A stretch of 64,000 bases of DNA from F1-80-MAGs062 sp046345315. Lineage in GTDB: Bacteria > Planctomycetota > Planctomycetia > Planctomycetales > Planctomycetaceae. The stretch is taken from assembly GCA_046345315.1 (NCBI GenBank), contig JBKDKA010000251.1, positions 1 to 64,000 on the forward strand, written 5' to 3'. Below are positions 1 through 7,287 of this stretch, piece after piece. The notes beneath the pieces were generated by a model, which made no database searches, was not told the origin of the DNA, and saw only the letters and a list, made by a program, of their open reading frames with translations. The position numbers and the translations under genes were made by a program. Position 1 is the stretch's first letter; every line of letters begins with the position of its first letter.

Positions 1-350
1 AGGCATAGGTGGGACAAAGAAATCGCGATTGAAGAGACGGCTGCAGAAGAGTTCTGCAGCCGCGACTGATTTCCCCGCCCACGTCAGACTATCCCTTGAC
101 GAGTTGCTCCTCAGCAGAGCTCGTCTCCGTTTCGTCTGACACACGATGATAGTTCACATTTGGACAACGCGCTGTGCAGAGTCCACAACATCGAATCCAG
201 AGCGCCTACCACTTCTGGGGAAATTCAGACCCACAGAAAACCCGGATGGACCAAATTGCTCCACGCAGAATGAGCTGGCTGTGAACGGTTACGTGCGGCG
301 CGCCCGAGATGATTCATCGCGCAGATCGGTAGGGAGTGTCCCGGACGCAA
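1..350. other. Left-edge spacer with a strong hairpin, no clear gene
   Basis: I see no convincing gene here. One plus frame is open from base 1 and stops at 67-69; it could be the last 22 codons of a gene lying outside the window, but is too short to identify. Bases 38-62 form a perfect 11-bp stem (CGGCTGCAGAA / TTCTGCAGCCG) with a 3-base loop. No T-run follows it, so it is not a classical intrinsic terminator. Confidence 0.4.
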
Positions 351-1385
351 CTACGTGTGCACGAAGCTGATCTCAACGCCTTCGATTCCCTCGATCAGAT
401 TACGCCCGTAATAGGAGGGGGGGGTGAATCCAGGTTTGGTGTTGCCGTTGGCGATTTGACCAAGGATACGCCCTATCGCCTTGACCGTAAAAACGTAGGC
501 TTGCGGGCCTTTGATAAGAACAGTCAATTTTTGATTACGTTGGTTTTCCACTTGCGCCCATGAATAAGTGTGCTGGTTCCTCAATTCCCCCTCCGACGGT
601 CCAAGCGGGAAGAACAAGTGGGAGTACCTGATCAAAAATCTCCTCAGGCAATCCAGGCGTCCCTTCATGAACTGAACCAGGATCCAGGGATAGTACGAAT
701 AAGCGGTTATATCTTGAATATTCGTGCTAATGAAACTGGTGAGGACGTCACCCATGACGGGATTATTGATCAGGCGATAGTCTCTCCCCTCTGCCCGAAA
801 GGTATGTTCTTCCGAAGCTGGTTTTGATGGGACAAGCTCCCCCGCAACTCGTGAATAGCCGGTTTCCGTCGCCAGTCGAAGTACGGATTTGATCGTTCCT
901 CTGGAGGCGTTGCCAAATGTGGCGAACCCGAGCGACAATTTAGTCGAATCAGCCAGCATATTCGATGCGATCAATCCTGCGATATCGGTTGTCACCAGAT
1001 TGAAACCCGCTCCAGGCATCAACATCACCCCCTGCGATAATGCCGCACTGTGGAGATTGTGGATTTCTATCATGTCGGGGTATTCCGCCGCGAGATCCAC
1101 ATAATGGGTTCTTGTCTGAATGCAGGCATCGATCAGATGCCTGTTCAGTCCATAATTGATATTGGCCAGATTGACGACCGCCTTCACATCGGACAAATGA
1201 GGTAGGATGTTTTGTGCATCATCTATTTCAAAGACACGGTACTCCATTCCCAGTTTCTGAGCAGTATTCTTTACCGCGTTTTCTCTCGCTCCGAGTACAA
1301 AGGGTAAGCTTTTATCGAGCGCATGCTCCAGGAAGAGATTGCCAGTGTATCCAAGCACTCCGTAAACCAGAAGTTTGGTTTTCAT
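351..1385 (-). CDS. Saccharopine dehydrogenase-like NAD(P)-binding protein
   Basis: A 344-residue protein with an N-terminal Rossmann fold: the first strand and glycine loop read VYGVLGYTGNLF (residues 7-18). A second conserved block, VKAVVNLANINYGLNRHLIDAC, matches the saccharopine dehydrogenase / trans-acting enoyl reductase family, as does HYVDLAAE. In this family such proteins reduce small carbonyl or enoyl substrates; the substrate here cannot be read from sequence. The ATG at 1385 lies 20 bases after the hydrolase stop at 1406, so the two probably form an operon transcribed away from the TetR gene. The family assignment is solid; the reaction is unknown. Confidence 0.8.
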   Translation of the reverse strand: MKTKLLVYGVLGYTGNLFLEHALDKSLPFVLGARENAVKNTAQKLGMEYRVFEIDDAQNILPHLSDVKAVVNLANINYGLNRHLIDACIQTRTHYVDLAAEYPDMIEIHNLHSAALSQGVMLMPGAGFNLVTTDIAGLIASNMLADSTKLSLGFATFGNASRGTIKSVLRLATETGYSRVAGELVPSKPASEEHTFRAEGRDYRLINNPVMGDVLTSFISTNIQDITAYSYYPWILVQFMKGRLDCLRRFLIRYSHLFFPLGPSEGELRNQHTYSWAQVENQRNQKLTVLIKGPQAYVFTVKAIGRILGQIANGNTKPGFTPPSYYGRNLIEGIEGVEISFVHT

Positions 1386-1405
1386 GATTGATCAAACCAA
1401 TCGTG

Positions 1406-2299
1406 TTATGGTTCGCCGGTGAAAGCAATCGACTGCTTCAACCTCAACGCAGGATGAATGCATCCGTGCTTCTGAACGAAACGTCGAAGGGAGTCGGCAA
1501 CGGCTTGTGGTTGCTCGACCACCGAAATATGTTTGCCCTCTATCGGTTCGAACTGTCCATAGGGTGCCAGCGATGCTGCGGCAGCTTGGCCATCGATCGG
1601 ATACAGCGGATCGTTTTTGCCGGCGATAACGAGGATCGGCTTAGTGATATTCGGCATGCGATCCTTCAACGGGCTTCCTCGCAGGATCACCGACCGGACA
1701 GCTGACGCCAACGAACGGCCCTTCGCGGTCCGAAGCATATCATGAAACTGCCGTGAGTAATGAGGATTGGCTTGCAAAGTGCTCTCCGAAAAGAAGCTCT
1801 TGGCCACTCCGTTGCGGAAAGTTGACGTACTCAGCAGCCAACGAGCCCCCGCTGCGATCATTTTCGAAGATATTTTAGGGGCTCGCTCATCAATCTCCAT
1901 CGGCGTGTTCATCAAGATCACTGCCTTGACTCGCTCGGGGGACGCAATCGCCAATTCTGCCGCCACCAAGCCACCCCAAGACGTCCCGCCGACAATCGCC
2001 TCATGCAGATCAAACGCATCCAAAATGGTCTCAATCGCACGGGCGCACTGCGACATCGTAAATTCCAGCGAACTCTCCTCGCTCAGACCATGGCTGGGTC
2101 CATCGACCAACAGGAACCGATAGCGGTCCGCCAAAAGCTGCACGAGACAATCGTAAATGTGATGATCGGTGAAGATCGAGGGCCACAGAGCGATCGTTTC
2201 GCTCCCAGTCCCGACCTCGACGACATGAAGGTTTCCGAGCAGCGTCGGCACAAAATGCGAACTCCCAAGCGATCCATGGGTTTGGATGGTCACGTTCAC
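1406..2299 (-). CDS. Alpha/beta-fold hydrolase
   Basis: A 297-residue alpha/beta hydrolase. The nucleophile elbow is GGTSWGG with the serine near residue 106; the acid is probably the Asp of GKNDPLYPID near residue 229, and the histidine lies in EGKHISVVEQP near residue 257. A GTG start at 2299 is chosen because a strong AAGGAG ribosome site sits 6 bases upstream. It is the first gene of a minus-strand operon with the saccharopine-dehydrogenase-like gene and is divergent from the TetR gene. A perfect inverted repeat at 2374-2390 lies about 75 bases upstream, so TetR control is likely. The substrate (ester, lactone or epoxide) is not known. Confidence 0.85.
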   Translation of the reverse strand: MNVTIQTHGSLGSSHFVPTLLGNLHVVEVGTGSETIALWPSIFTDHHIYDCLVQLLADRYRFLLVDGPSHGLSEESSLEFTMSQCARAIETILDAFDLHEAIVGGTSWGGLVAAELAIASPERVKAVILMNTPMEIDERAPKISSKMIAAGARWLLSTSTFRNGVAKSFFSESTLQANPHYSRQFHDMLRTAKGRSLASAVRSVILRGSPLKDRMPNITKPILVIAGKNDPLYPIDGQAAAASLAPYGQFEPIEGKHISVVEQPQAVADSLRRFVQKHGCIHPALRLKQSIAFTGEP

Positions 2300-2373
2300 T
2301 TCCGTCTCCTTCAGCTTTTCAGCGAGCCCGAAAACGCGAAAAACGCCTCACAACCCGCGGCCATCACGATCTG

Positions 2374-2390
2374 TGTAGACAGTGTCTACA
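2374..2390. promoter_or_regulatory. Inverted-repeat operator, probably for the TetR regulator
   Basis: TGTAGAC-AGT-GTCTACA is a perfect 7-3-7 inverted repeat in the divergent spacer between the hydrolase and TetR genes, where TetR-family regulators usually bind. A similar site with the same 3-base spacing and an identical right arm lies at 5652-5668. Confidence 0.65.
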
Positions 2391-2409
2391 AGTAAGTTAC
2401 CGGCAGATG

Positions 2410-2438
2410 TTGTCGTCGTCAACATTTCAAGCTAGAAT
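2410..2438 (+). promoter_or_regulatory. Candidate sigma-70 promoter of the TetR gene
   Basis: TTGTCG at 2410-2415 and TAGAAT at 2433-2438 are separated by 17 bases and lie about 48 bases before the TetR start. They match four of six and five of six consensus positions. The palindrome at 2374-2390 sits just upstream of the -35. Confidence 0.4.
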
Positions 2439-2486
2439 TTTTGGTTTCGAGGGATCTGGCAGGGGGGCGAGGGGAGCGGAGGCGGC

Positions 2487-3080
2487 ATGGCAGACACTAG
2501 ATATCACCACGGGGACTTGGAAAAGGCGATCCTTGAGACGGCTATGCAGATGCTGGAGCGGTCGGGAATCGCGGACCTGAGTATGCGCGATATCGCCAAG
2601 CAGATCGGCGTGAGCCATCAGGCCCCCTACAAGCACTTTGCTTCCAAGGCAGAGGTGTTGCTAGCGATTCGCTCGGAGGGGTTTAAGAAGCTGGCGGAAG
2701 AAACTCGGCGGGCTACCGCGAGTCACCCCAGGTCCCCTCGACTGCAATTGGAAGCTGCAACCTTGTCGTACGTGCGGCTGGCGCTCAAGTCTCCGGCGGT
2801 GTATCAACTCATGTTCGGTGGTCAGATCCGACCGGAACAGGTGGAGCCGGAGCATCAGGCATCGGCTCAAGACGCATTGGCGGCTTTGGCAGTGATTTTT
2901 CAGCCTGGGGGGGCTCCGTTTTCCGATACCGCGATGCTTCGCACACGGCTCGTTTGGGCGATGGTGCACGGCATCGCATCGCTCAGGCTCAACGGTTTCA
3001 TGACACAGCAATCGGAGGGGGTCGAAGAGATTACGAAGTCGGCTTGCCGCGTTTTGTCCCGCGAGTGGTTTGGACGATGA
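2487..3080 (+). CDS. TetR/AcrR-family transcriptional regulator (WHG-type C-terminus)
   Basis: A 197-residue regulator. The N-terminal helix-turn-helix runs through LSMRDIAKQIGVSHQAPYKHF (about residues 31-51), preceded by YHHGDLEKAIL, the opening typical of the TetR subgroup with a WHG C-terminal ligand domain. It is divergent from the hydrolase operon and convergent with the SDR gene ending at 3122. The 7-3-7 palindrome at 2374-2390 is its likely operator, and the related site at 5652-5668 suggests it also acts on the NmrA-like gene. By family precedent it is a repressor released by a small molecule; the inducer is unknown. Confidence 0.88.
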   Translation: MADTRYHHGDLEKAILETAMQMLERSGIADLSMRDIAKQIGVSHQAPYKHFASKAEVLLAIRSEGFKKLAEETRRATASHPRSPRLQLEAATLSYVRLALKSPAVYQLMFGGQIRPEQVEPEHQASAQDALAALAVIFQPGGAPFSDTAMLRTRLVWAMVHGIASLRLNGFMTQQSEGVEEITKSACRVLSREWFGR

Positions 3081-3121
3081 ACCGCAGATCACTGGGTTCG
3101 TCGCGAGGAACAGTCCGAACG

Positions 3122-3904
3122 CTATGACTTGTATTCCTGCAGCTTACGAACTTGGCGCAAGAGAAGTTTTCTGGGTGTAAACGGGATCATGGTCAGCATC
3201 AATCGCTGCCATGGGGATACTCCTGAGATCACGTTCAATTTCCCGGCGAGCATTCCGCGGTAGCCGTCCAGCGCCACCAACTTGGGTGATGCTGTTTTTG
3301 CGAACAGGTCGGTTTGCTCCATACGTGAGGTGCGGGCGAATTCCGTTTCCGTGGGGCCGGGTAAGAGTGCAGTCACCGTCACGCTCGTATCGTGAAGCTC
3401 TTCGGCGAGCGCGTTGCTAAAGGAGGTGACGTAGGCCTTCGTCGCATAGTAAACGGCTTGCAAGGGGCCGGGAACCAAGCTGGCAGTCGACGATACATTC
3501 AGGATACGACCATGGCTGCGTGCGACAAAGTCCGGCAGAAAGAGTCGACACAGTTCCGTCAACGCGACCAGGTTCAATTGAATCATGGCGAGGCTGTCTG
3601 CCCACGCCTGTTCATGAAATTTCCCATGTCCGCCGAAACCAGCATTGTTGATGAGATAGTCCACCTCGATCCCAGCCCCTTTGACCTCACGGTAAAGCTG
3701 CTGGGCGGACTCCCTCTGGCTGAGATCCTTCGCGATCACCGCGACCTGAACCGAATATTTGGATTCGACTTCCGCCTTGAGCGATTCCAGTTTGTCACGA
3801 CTGCGGGCGACGACGATCAGATCGCCTCCCCGATCCGCGTGGATTTCTGCAAATTGACGCCCGATACCCGTCGAAGCGCCCGTGATCAAAGCAACCTTTT
3901 TCAT
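3122..3904 (-). CDS. SDR-family NAD(P)-dependent oxidoreductase
   Basis: A 260-residue classical short-chain dehydrogenase. Cofactor loop TGASTGIG at residues 7-14, NNAGFGG near residues 87-93, the catalytic Ser in NVSSTASLV and the YYATKAY motif (Tyr and Lys of YxxxK) near residues 153-159 are all present. An Arg two residues after the glycine motif and the basic stretch VVARSRDKL are compatible with NADP preference. The gene is convergent with the TetR gene, 41 bases from its stop. An unusual long palindrome lies at 3946-3971, just upstream of the start. The alcohol/ketone substrate cannot be predicted. Confidence 0.88.
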   Translation of the reverse strand: MKKVALITGASTGIGRQFAEIHADRGGDLIVVARSRDKLESLKAEVESKYSVQVAVIAKDLSQRESAQQLYREVKGAGIEVDYLINNAGFGGHGKFHEQAWADSLAMIQLNLVALTELCRLFLPDFVARSHGRILNVSSTASLVPGPLQAVYYATKAYVTSFSNALAEELHDTSVTVTALLPGPTETEFARTSRMEQTDLFAKTASPKLVALDGYRGMLAGKLNVISGVSPWQRLMLTMIPFTPRKLLLRQVRKLQEYKS

Positions 3905-3945
3905 GCCGTTTTCTCCGTGCTCGAAGACCGTGGTTTAGGACAACG

Positions 3946-3971
3946 GACGCCATAGTTGCAACCATGGCGTC
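3946..3971. promoter_or_regulatory. 26-bp near-perfect palindrome upstream of the SDR gene
   Basis: Arms GACGCCAT (3946-3953) and ATGGCGTC (3964-3971) flank a centre that itself contains the palindrome GTTGCAAC; only one base pair of the whole 26 bp fails. It lies between the stop of the DUF2141 gene and the start of the SDR gene. No T-run follows on the minus strand, so an operator is more likely than a terminator. Confidence 0.5.
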
Positions 3972-3997
3972 GTTTTTAGAAATCAGTAAATACGGGT

Positions 3998-4468
3998 TCA
4001 GTAAAGCATTTTTATCTGGATCGTAGATGAGTCCGATAGTTGCATCTTCGCTGCATCGAACTTCGGAGGTCCAAACATGGAGTGGGGGATGTTATTCGAT
4101 GTTGCATACCCTTCCTTCGGAATGCCAATCAGGTTGGAGTCCATGACACCGTTTGCATTCTCGTCATGCATGACAGAAACAGCGTAATACTTTCCTGGCT
4201 TGAGTCCGTTGAAGACGTGGGACGCTTTTCCCGCTTCGATCTTGACGGTCGCTTTCGAGATGGTTGCCTTCTCTTCACTCGGAAAGCCTTTAGGATGGTC
4301 AAAAAGAAATAGAATCAACGTGCCTTGTGAGTTCTTGGTACCGCTGACATGGACAGTCAATGCGCACCCATCCTCTCGTTCGCGCTGGTTAAGTTTTGAA
4401 CTCTGCTGCGCTGCGCAGATCGAGACATTGAGCAGGCTTAGCAATACAAATAAAAAGCGTAAAGTCAT
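3998..4468 (-). CDS. DUF2141 domain protein, exported
   Basis: A 156-residue protein starting at the ATG at 4468, preceded by a GGAAGGAA ribosome site. A longer frame to 4549 has no signal-like N-terminus. The first 20 residues (MTLRFLFVLLSLLNVSICAA) are a signal peptide, so the protein is probably periplasmic or outer-membrane associated. The rest matches DUF2141: a beta-rich fold with LKPGKYYAVSVMHDENANGVMD and the C-terminal GxPxEGYATSNN..FGPPKFDAA block. No biochemical role is established for the family. It lies between the SDR and NmrA genes on the same strand but with long gaps, so it may be transcribed separately. Confidence 0.85.
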   Translation of the reverse strand: MTLRFLFVLLSLLNVSICAAQQSSKLNQREREDGCALTVHVSGTKNSQGTLILFLFDHPKGFPSEEKATISKATVKIEAGKASHVFNGLKPGKYYAVSVMHDENANGVMDSNLIGIPKEGYATSNNIPHSMFGPPKFDAAKMQLSDSSTIQIKMLY

Positions 4469-4695
4469 TTCAGTTCCTTCCATGATGGTAACGGTTACAA
4501 AAAGGCTTCTGCCAAACATTGGCCGATGCCGCAGATAAATCTCGAACATTCGTTTTATCGTTCGGAGAGAGCCACTTACATTCCGACAGAAGACGGATGC
4601 GACTGCCTCGCGCCACGATATTTCAACGAGTCTTAAATCCCTTCTCCTTTTGGCTGTGTATCCGAATAATCTCAGAATCGACCTGTAACATTGAA
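4469..4695. other. Spacer between DUF2141 and NmrA-like genes
   Basis: No gene is supported. The stretch looks more AT-rich than most of the window and presumably holds the promoter of the DUF2141 gene and the end of the NmrA transcript. Confidence 0.3.
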
Positions 4696-5559
4696 CTAAA
4701 GTCCTGCTAATTCATTCCGATGAGCTTGCAAGAACGATTCGAACGATTGCAAGTGTGGAAATAGCGATCTGGAGTCAGCCACCGAGAACTGGAAGTTGGT
4801 TCGATTGTGCCAAGCTAGTTGATGAGCGAACTCTTTTGCCAAAAAGCGAAGGCAGAAAGTTGGTACTGAAAACCGCTTAGGACTTTTGCCAGTTATGTCC
4901 TGATAGGTGCTTTTCATCTCCGGCACGGTCAATTGATCACCAGCCAGATTCACACGTTGTCCCAGGAATCGGTCGGGGGCAAAAAAAATCTCTCGAACGG
5001 CAAGTCCAATGTCTTCCGCCGAGAGGAGGTGCAAGGCTGTGTTTTTGTGCAGGGTTCCAGAAAGTGCTGGGAAGGTCATCTTGCCGCCCATTCTGGGGTC
5101 CAGGAGGTTTTCCATGAAGTAGACGGTTCCGAGTAACGTATGTCGAATTCTCATCGCATCGAGCCGTTGTTCAATCTGACGTTTCGATTGAAAATGCCTC
5201 ACCCCGACAAAATGATCAGCGGTCGCCATGGTGGACTGGATGAAGTGGGCCACACCGGCGTCCATGGCCGCCTCAGCAAGGTTCATGGCCTGTCGGATTT
5301 CTCCGTTGTAACCTGTCGTTGGCTCCCAGTAATTCTGCACGGAGAAAACTCCATCGACTCCCTTGACGGCTTTCCGAACTGAGTCAATGTCGTCCAGGCT
5401 GCCAACCATCATTTCCGCCCCCAGCGACGCGAGCTGGCGAGCGTTTTCCGAATTGGAATTGCGAGTAAATGCTCGCACGTAGCAGCCGTCCTGAAGCAAC
5501 GCTTTTGCGACAGAACCCCCTTGTTTTCCCGTCGCACCAGTAATCAAAAATTTTTTCAT
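4696..5559 (-). CDS. NmrA-like NAD(P)-binding protein
   Basis: A 287-residue atypical SDR of the NmrA type. The N-terminal glycine motif is ITGATGKQGGSVAKALL (residues 6-22), followed by the basic patch TRNSNS that in this family contacts the NADP phosphate, and the QSTMATADHFVGVRHFQSKRQIEQRL block that replaces the YxxxK active site. NmrA-like proteins either reduce quinone-like compounds or sense the NADP/NADPH ratio; sequence alone does not separate these. A GAGGAA ribosome site precedes the ATG. An imperfect copy of the TetR operator sits about 95 bases upstream (5652-5668), linking it to the regulator at 2487. Confidence 0.85.
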   Translation of the reverse strand: MKKFLITGATGKQGGSVAKALLQDGCYVRAFTRNSNSENARQLASLGAEMMVGSLDDIDSVRKAVKGVDGVFSVQNYWEPTTGYNGEIRQAMNLAEAAMDAGVAHFIQSTMATADHFVGVRHFQSKRQIEQRLDAMRIRHTLLGTVYFMENLLDPRMGGKMTFPALSGTLHKNTALHLLSAEDIGLAVREIFFAPDRFLGQRVNLAGDQLTVPEMKSTYQDITGKSPKRFSVPTFCLRFLAKEFAHQLAWHNRTNFQFSVADSRSLFPHLQSFESFLQAHRNELAGL

Positions 5560-5651
5560 GCCCTGTTCCTCGATTCGATCCCCCCCCCCGGCGACATGCG
5601 ATCGGCTAGGACTCCAGTCCCCGGATCTTCAATTTTCGAACTGCGGCCTTA

Positions 5652-5668
5652 TGTTGCCACTGTCTACA
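5652..5668. promoter_or_regulatory. Second TetR-type operator copy
   Basis: TGTTGCC-ACT-GTCTACA: the right arm is identical to that of the site at 2374-2390, the left arm matches at five of seven positions, and the spacer length is the same. It lies about 95 bases upstream of the NmrA-like start. Confidence 0.5.
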
Positions 5669-5889
5669 TGCAGGATATCGACCAAAGTTTACATCGTCAA
5701 CATCAATTCGCAGGAAATCCACATCACGGATCTGCTTGAATCCCTGCGAAACACGGCACATTCTTGATTTCGAACCGGCGCGAGCTCTTGTTTGAAATAC
5801 CAGCAGACATTGAAACAAGAAACCTGGCCATCGCCCTCCGAGATGAGCTGTCGATGCAGATTTTCGTGATGGATTCGCGAAAAACTTTT

Positions 5890-5906
5890 TTCTGTAACAT
5901 ACAGAA
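5890..5906. promoter_or_regulatory. 7-3-7 palindrome upstream of the nitroreductase
   Basis: TTCTGTA-ACA-TACAGAA is a perfect inverted repeat about 127 bases before the nitroreductase ATG. It has the same geometry as the TetR operator but different bases, so another regulator is likely. Confidence 0.4.
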
Positions 5907-6032
5907 TTGGGCGAGGAGCCCGAACAGAAGCAAAGACGTCTCAACCTGCCGATCACAAGCCATGCCTGATAAAATGAGTGACTGCCGAAAATCAACTTGC
6001 GATCAAACTCTGGAACGGGAGAGGATCAAATC

Positions 6033-7022
6033 ATGATAAACACCGATCGTTGGAAAATTGACGGAACCCATTATCCAGTCAGCGGTTCGATGCCCGACCG
6101 TCTGCGATTTCTCCTTCAGTATGCTGTATTGGCACCGTCGAGCCACAACACGCAACCTTGGAAGTTCCGAATTGAAAGCAACCGCATTGACCTCTTCATG
6201 GACGAAACAAGATGGCTGAAAGTTTGCGATGACGATCAGCGAGAACTGCATATCAGCGTGGGGTGTTGCTTGGAAAATTTACTCGTCGCTGCGGACCATT
6301 TTGGGTTAGGGCATCAGGTGGAGTATCTGCCAGATTCCTCCGACGCAATGCACGCTGTATCGATTGAATTCATGGCTGCTGCTACTGAACGAGACAGCAG
6401 GTTGTTCCCGATGATTCCGGTTAGACATACCAACCACGGCGAGTACGATGGTCGCCCAATCCAAGAAGATGTCTTGATGCAACTCTCCGGTTGCTGCACC
6501 GAACCGAACATTCACGTTCAACTGAACAGCGACCATCTGATCAAGCATAAAGTCGATGAATTGGTGGTGCGAGCCGATGCAATGGAATTTGCTGATCCAG
6601 CATTTCGTGAGGAACTGGGTTACTGGATTGGCCAAGGAGTGTTTGGCACTTCGTGGTTGATGTCCAAGATTGGCAAGTTGGCGGTCACTCACATCAACAT
6701 TGGTAGTCCAATAGCCAAAAAAGATTCAGCAGTCTTGATGTCTTCACCAGTATTGGGTCTCATCGGCTCGAAGGATACCCGTCGAGAGACTCAGATTAAG
6801 GTTGGACAAGTTTATCAACGACTCTCTTTGATGGCGGCATCCTTCGGTATCTGGTGCCAGCCAATGAGTCAGATTGTGCAGGTGGAAGAGACCAAGCAGG
6901 AAGTTGCCAAACTACAACCAGACCCTCATTTGTTCCCACAGCTTCCCTTTCGACTGGGGTTCGCCGAACCTGAGAAGCATCGGACTCTACGAAGAAATTT
7001 GGCAGAAGTGTTGGTTGAGTAA
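6033..7022 (+). CDS. Acg-like nitroreductase-fold protein
   Basis: A 329-residue protein beginning at the ATG at 6033, which has a GGGAGAGG ribosome site; an in-frame ATG at 5997 lacks one. The N-terminal block LQYAVLAPSSHNTQPWKF is the FMN-binding signature of Acg/nitroreductase-like proteins, repeated structurally by the C-terminal half (GQVYQRLSLMAASFGIWCQPMSQ). Such proteins are about 330 residues and arise from a duplicated nitroreductase fold; in mycobacterial Acg the flavin is sequestered rather than catalytic. No signal peptide is visible. It is divergent from the NmrA-like gene. Family assignment is good; an actual reductase activity is not assured. Confidence 0.8.
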   Translation: MINTDRWKIDGTHYPVSGSMPDRLRFLLQYAVLAPSSHNTQPWKFRIESNRIDLFMDETRWLKVCDDDQRELHISVGCCLENLLVAADHFGLGHQVEYLPDSSDAMHAVSIEFMAAATERDSRLFPMIPVRHTNHGEYDGRPIQEDVLMQLSGCCTEPNIHVQLNSDHLIKHKVDELVVRADAMEFADPAFREELGYWIGQGVFGTSWLMSKIGKLAVTHINIGSPIAKKDSAVLMSSPVLGLIGSKDTRRETQIKVGQVYQRLSLMAASFGIWCQPMSQIVQVEETKQEVAKLQPDPHLFPQLPFRLGFAEPEKHRTLRRNLAEVLVE

Positions 7023-7084
7023 GATGGTAACCGTTCACGAGCTGGTGCGGTAAATCAAGCGGCGGCGGCGACTGGGGGTGGAGC

Positions 7085-7200
7085 GGTCAATGGTTATTGA
7101 TCTTTCAGTTCTTGATGGGCCTCGCTTTCTGCGGCATTTACATCCGGACCGGCAACCTCTTCCTGGCGATCGGATTCCATGGAAAAACTTGGGGCCAGCC
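7085..7200 (+). pseudogene. Remnant of a CPBP-family intramembrane protease
   Basis: In one plus frame the translation FQFLMGLAFCGIYIRTGNL followed by FLAIGFHG (about 7100-7180) matches the C-terminal signature of CPBP (Abi) membrane proteases, which reads roughly GLxLGxxYxRTGxLWxPIGLHAxWN. Nothing upstream supplies the EExxxR motif, and the family similarity stops after the histidine, so this is a broken fragment just before the transposase gene. Confidence 0.5.
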
Positions 7201-7287
7201 AAAGCAGGTTGACATCGCTGAGTCTGGCGACTACGCTTCCCGATGTCAACTGGGTTCTCAGCAATTCGATAGTCAGCGAGGTGGGCC

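Larger units (their letters stand above)
5560..6032. other. Divergent regulatory spacer with three inverted repeats
   Basis: No gene is supported. The spacer separates the NmrA-like gene (minus) from the nitroreductase gene (plus) and contains a TetR-type operator copy at 5652-5668, an 8-bp-arm hairpin at 5786-5820 (TCTTGTTT / AAACAAGA) and a perfect 7-3-7 palindrome at 5890-5906. Confidence 0.5.
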
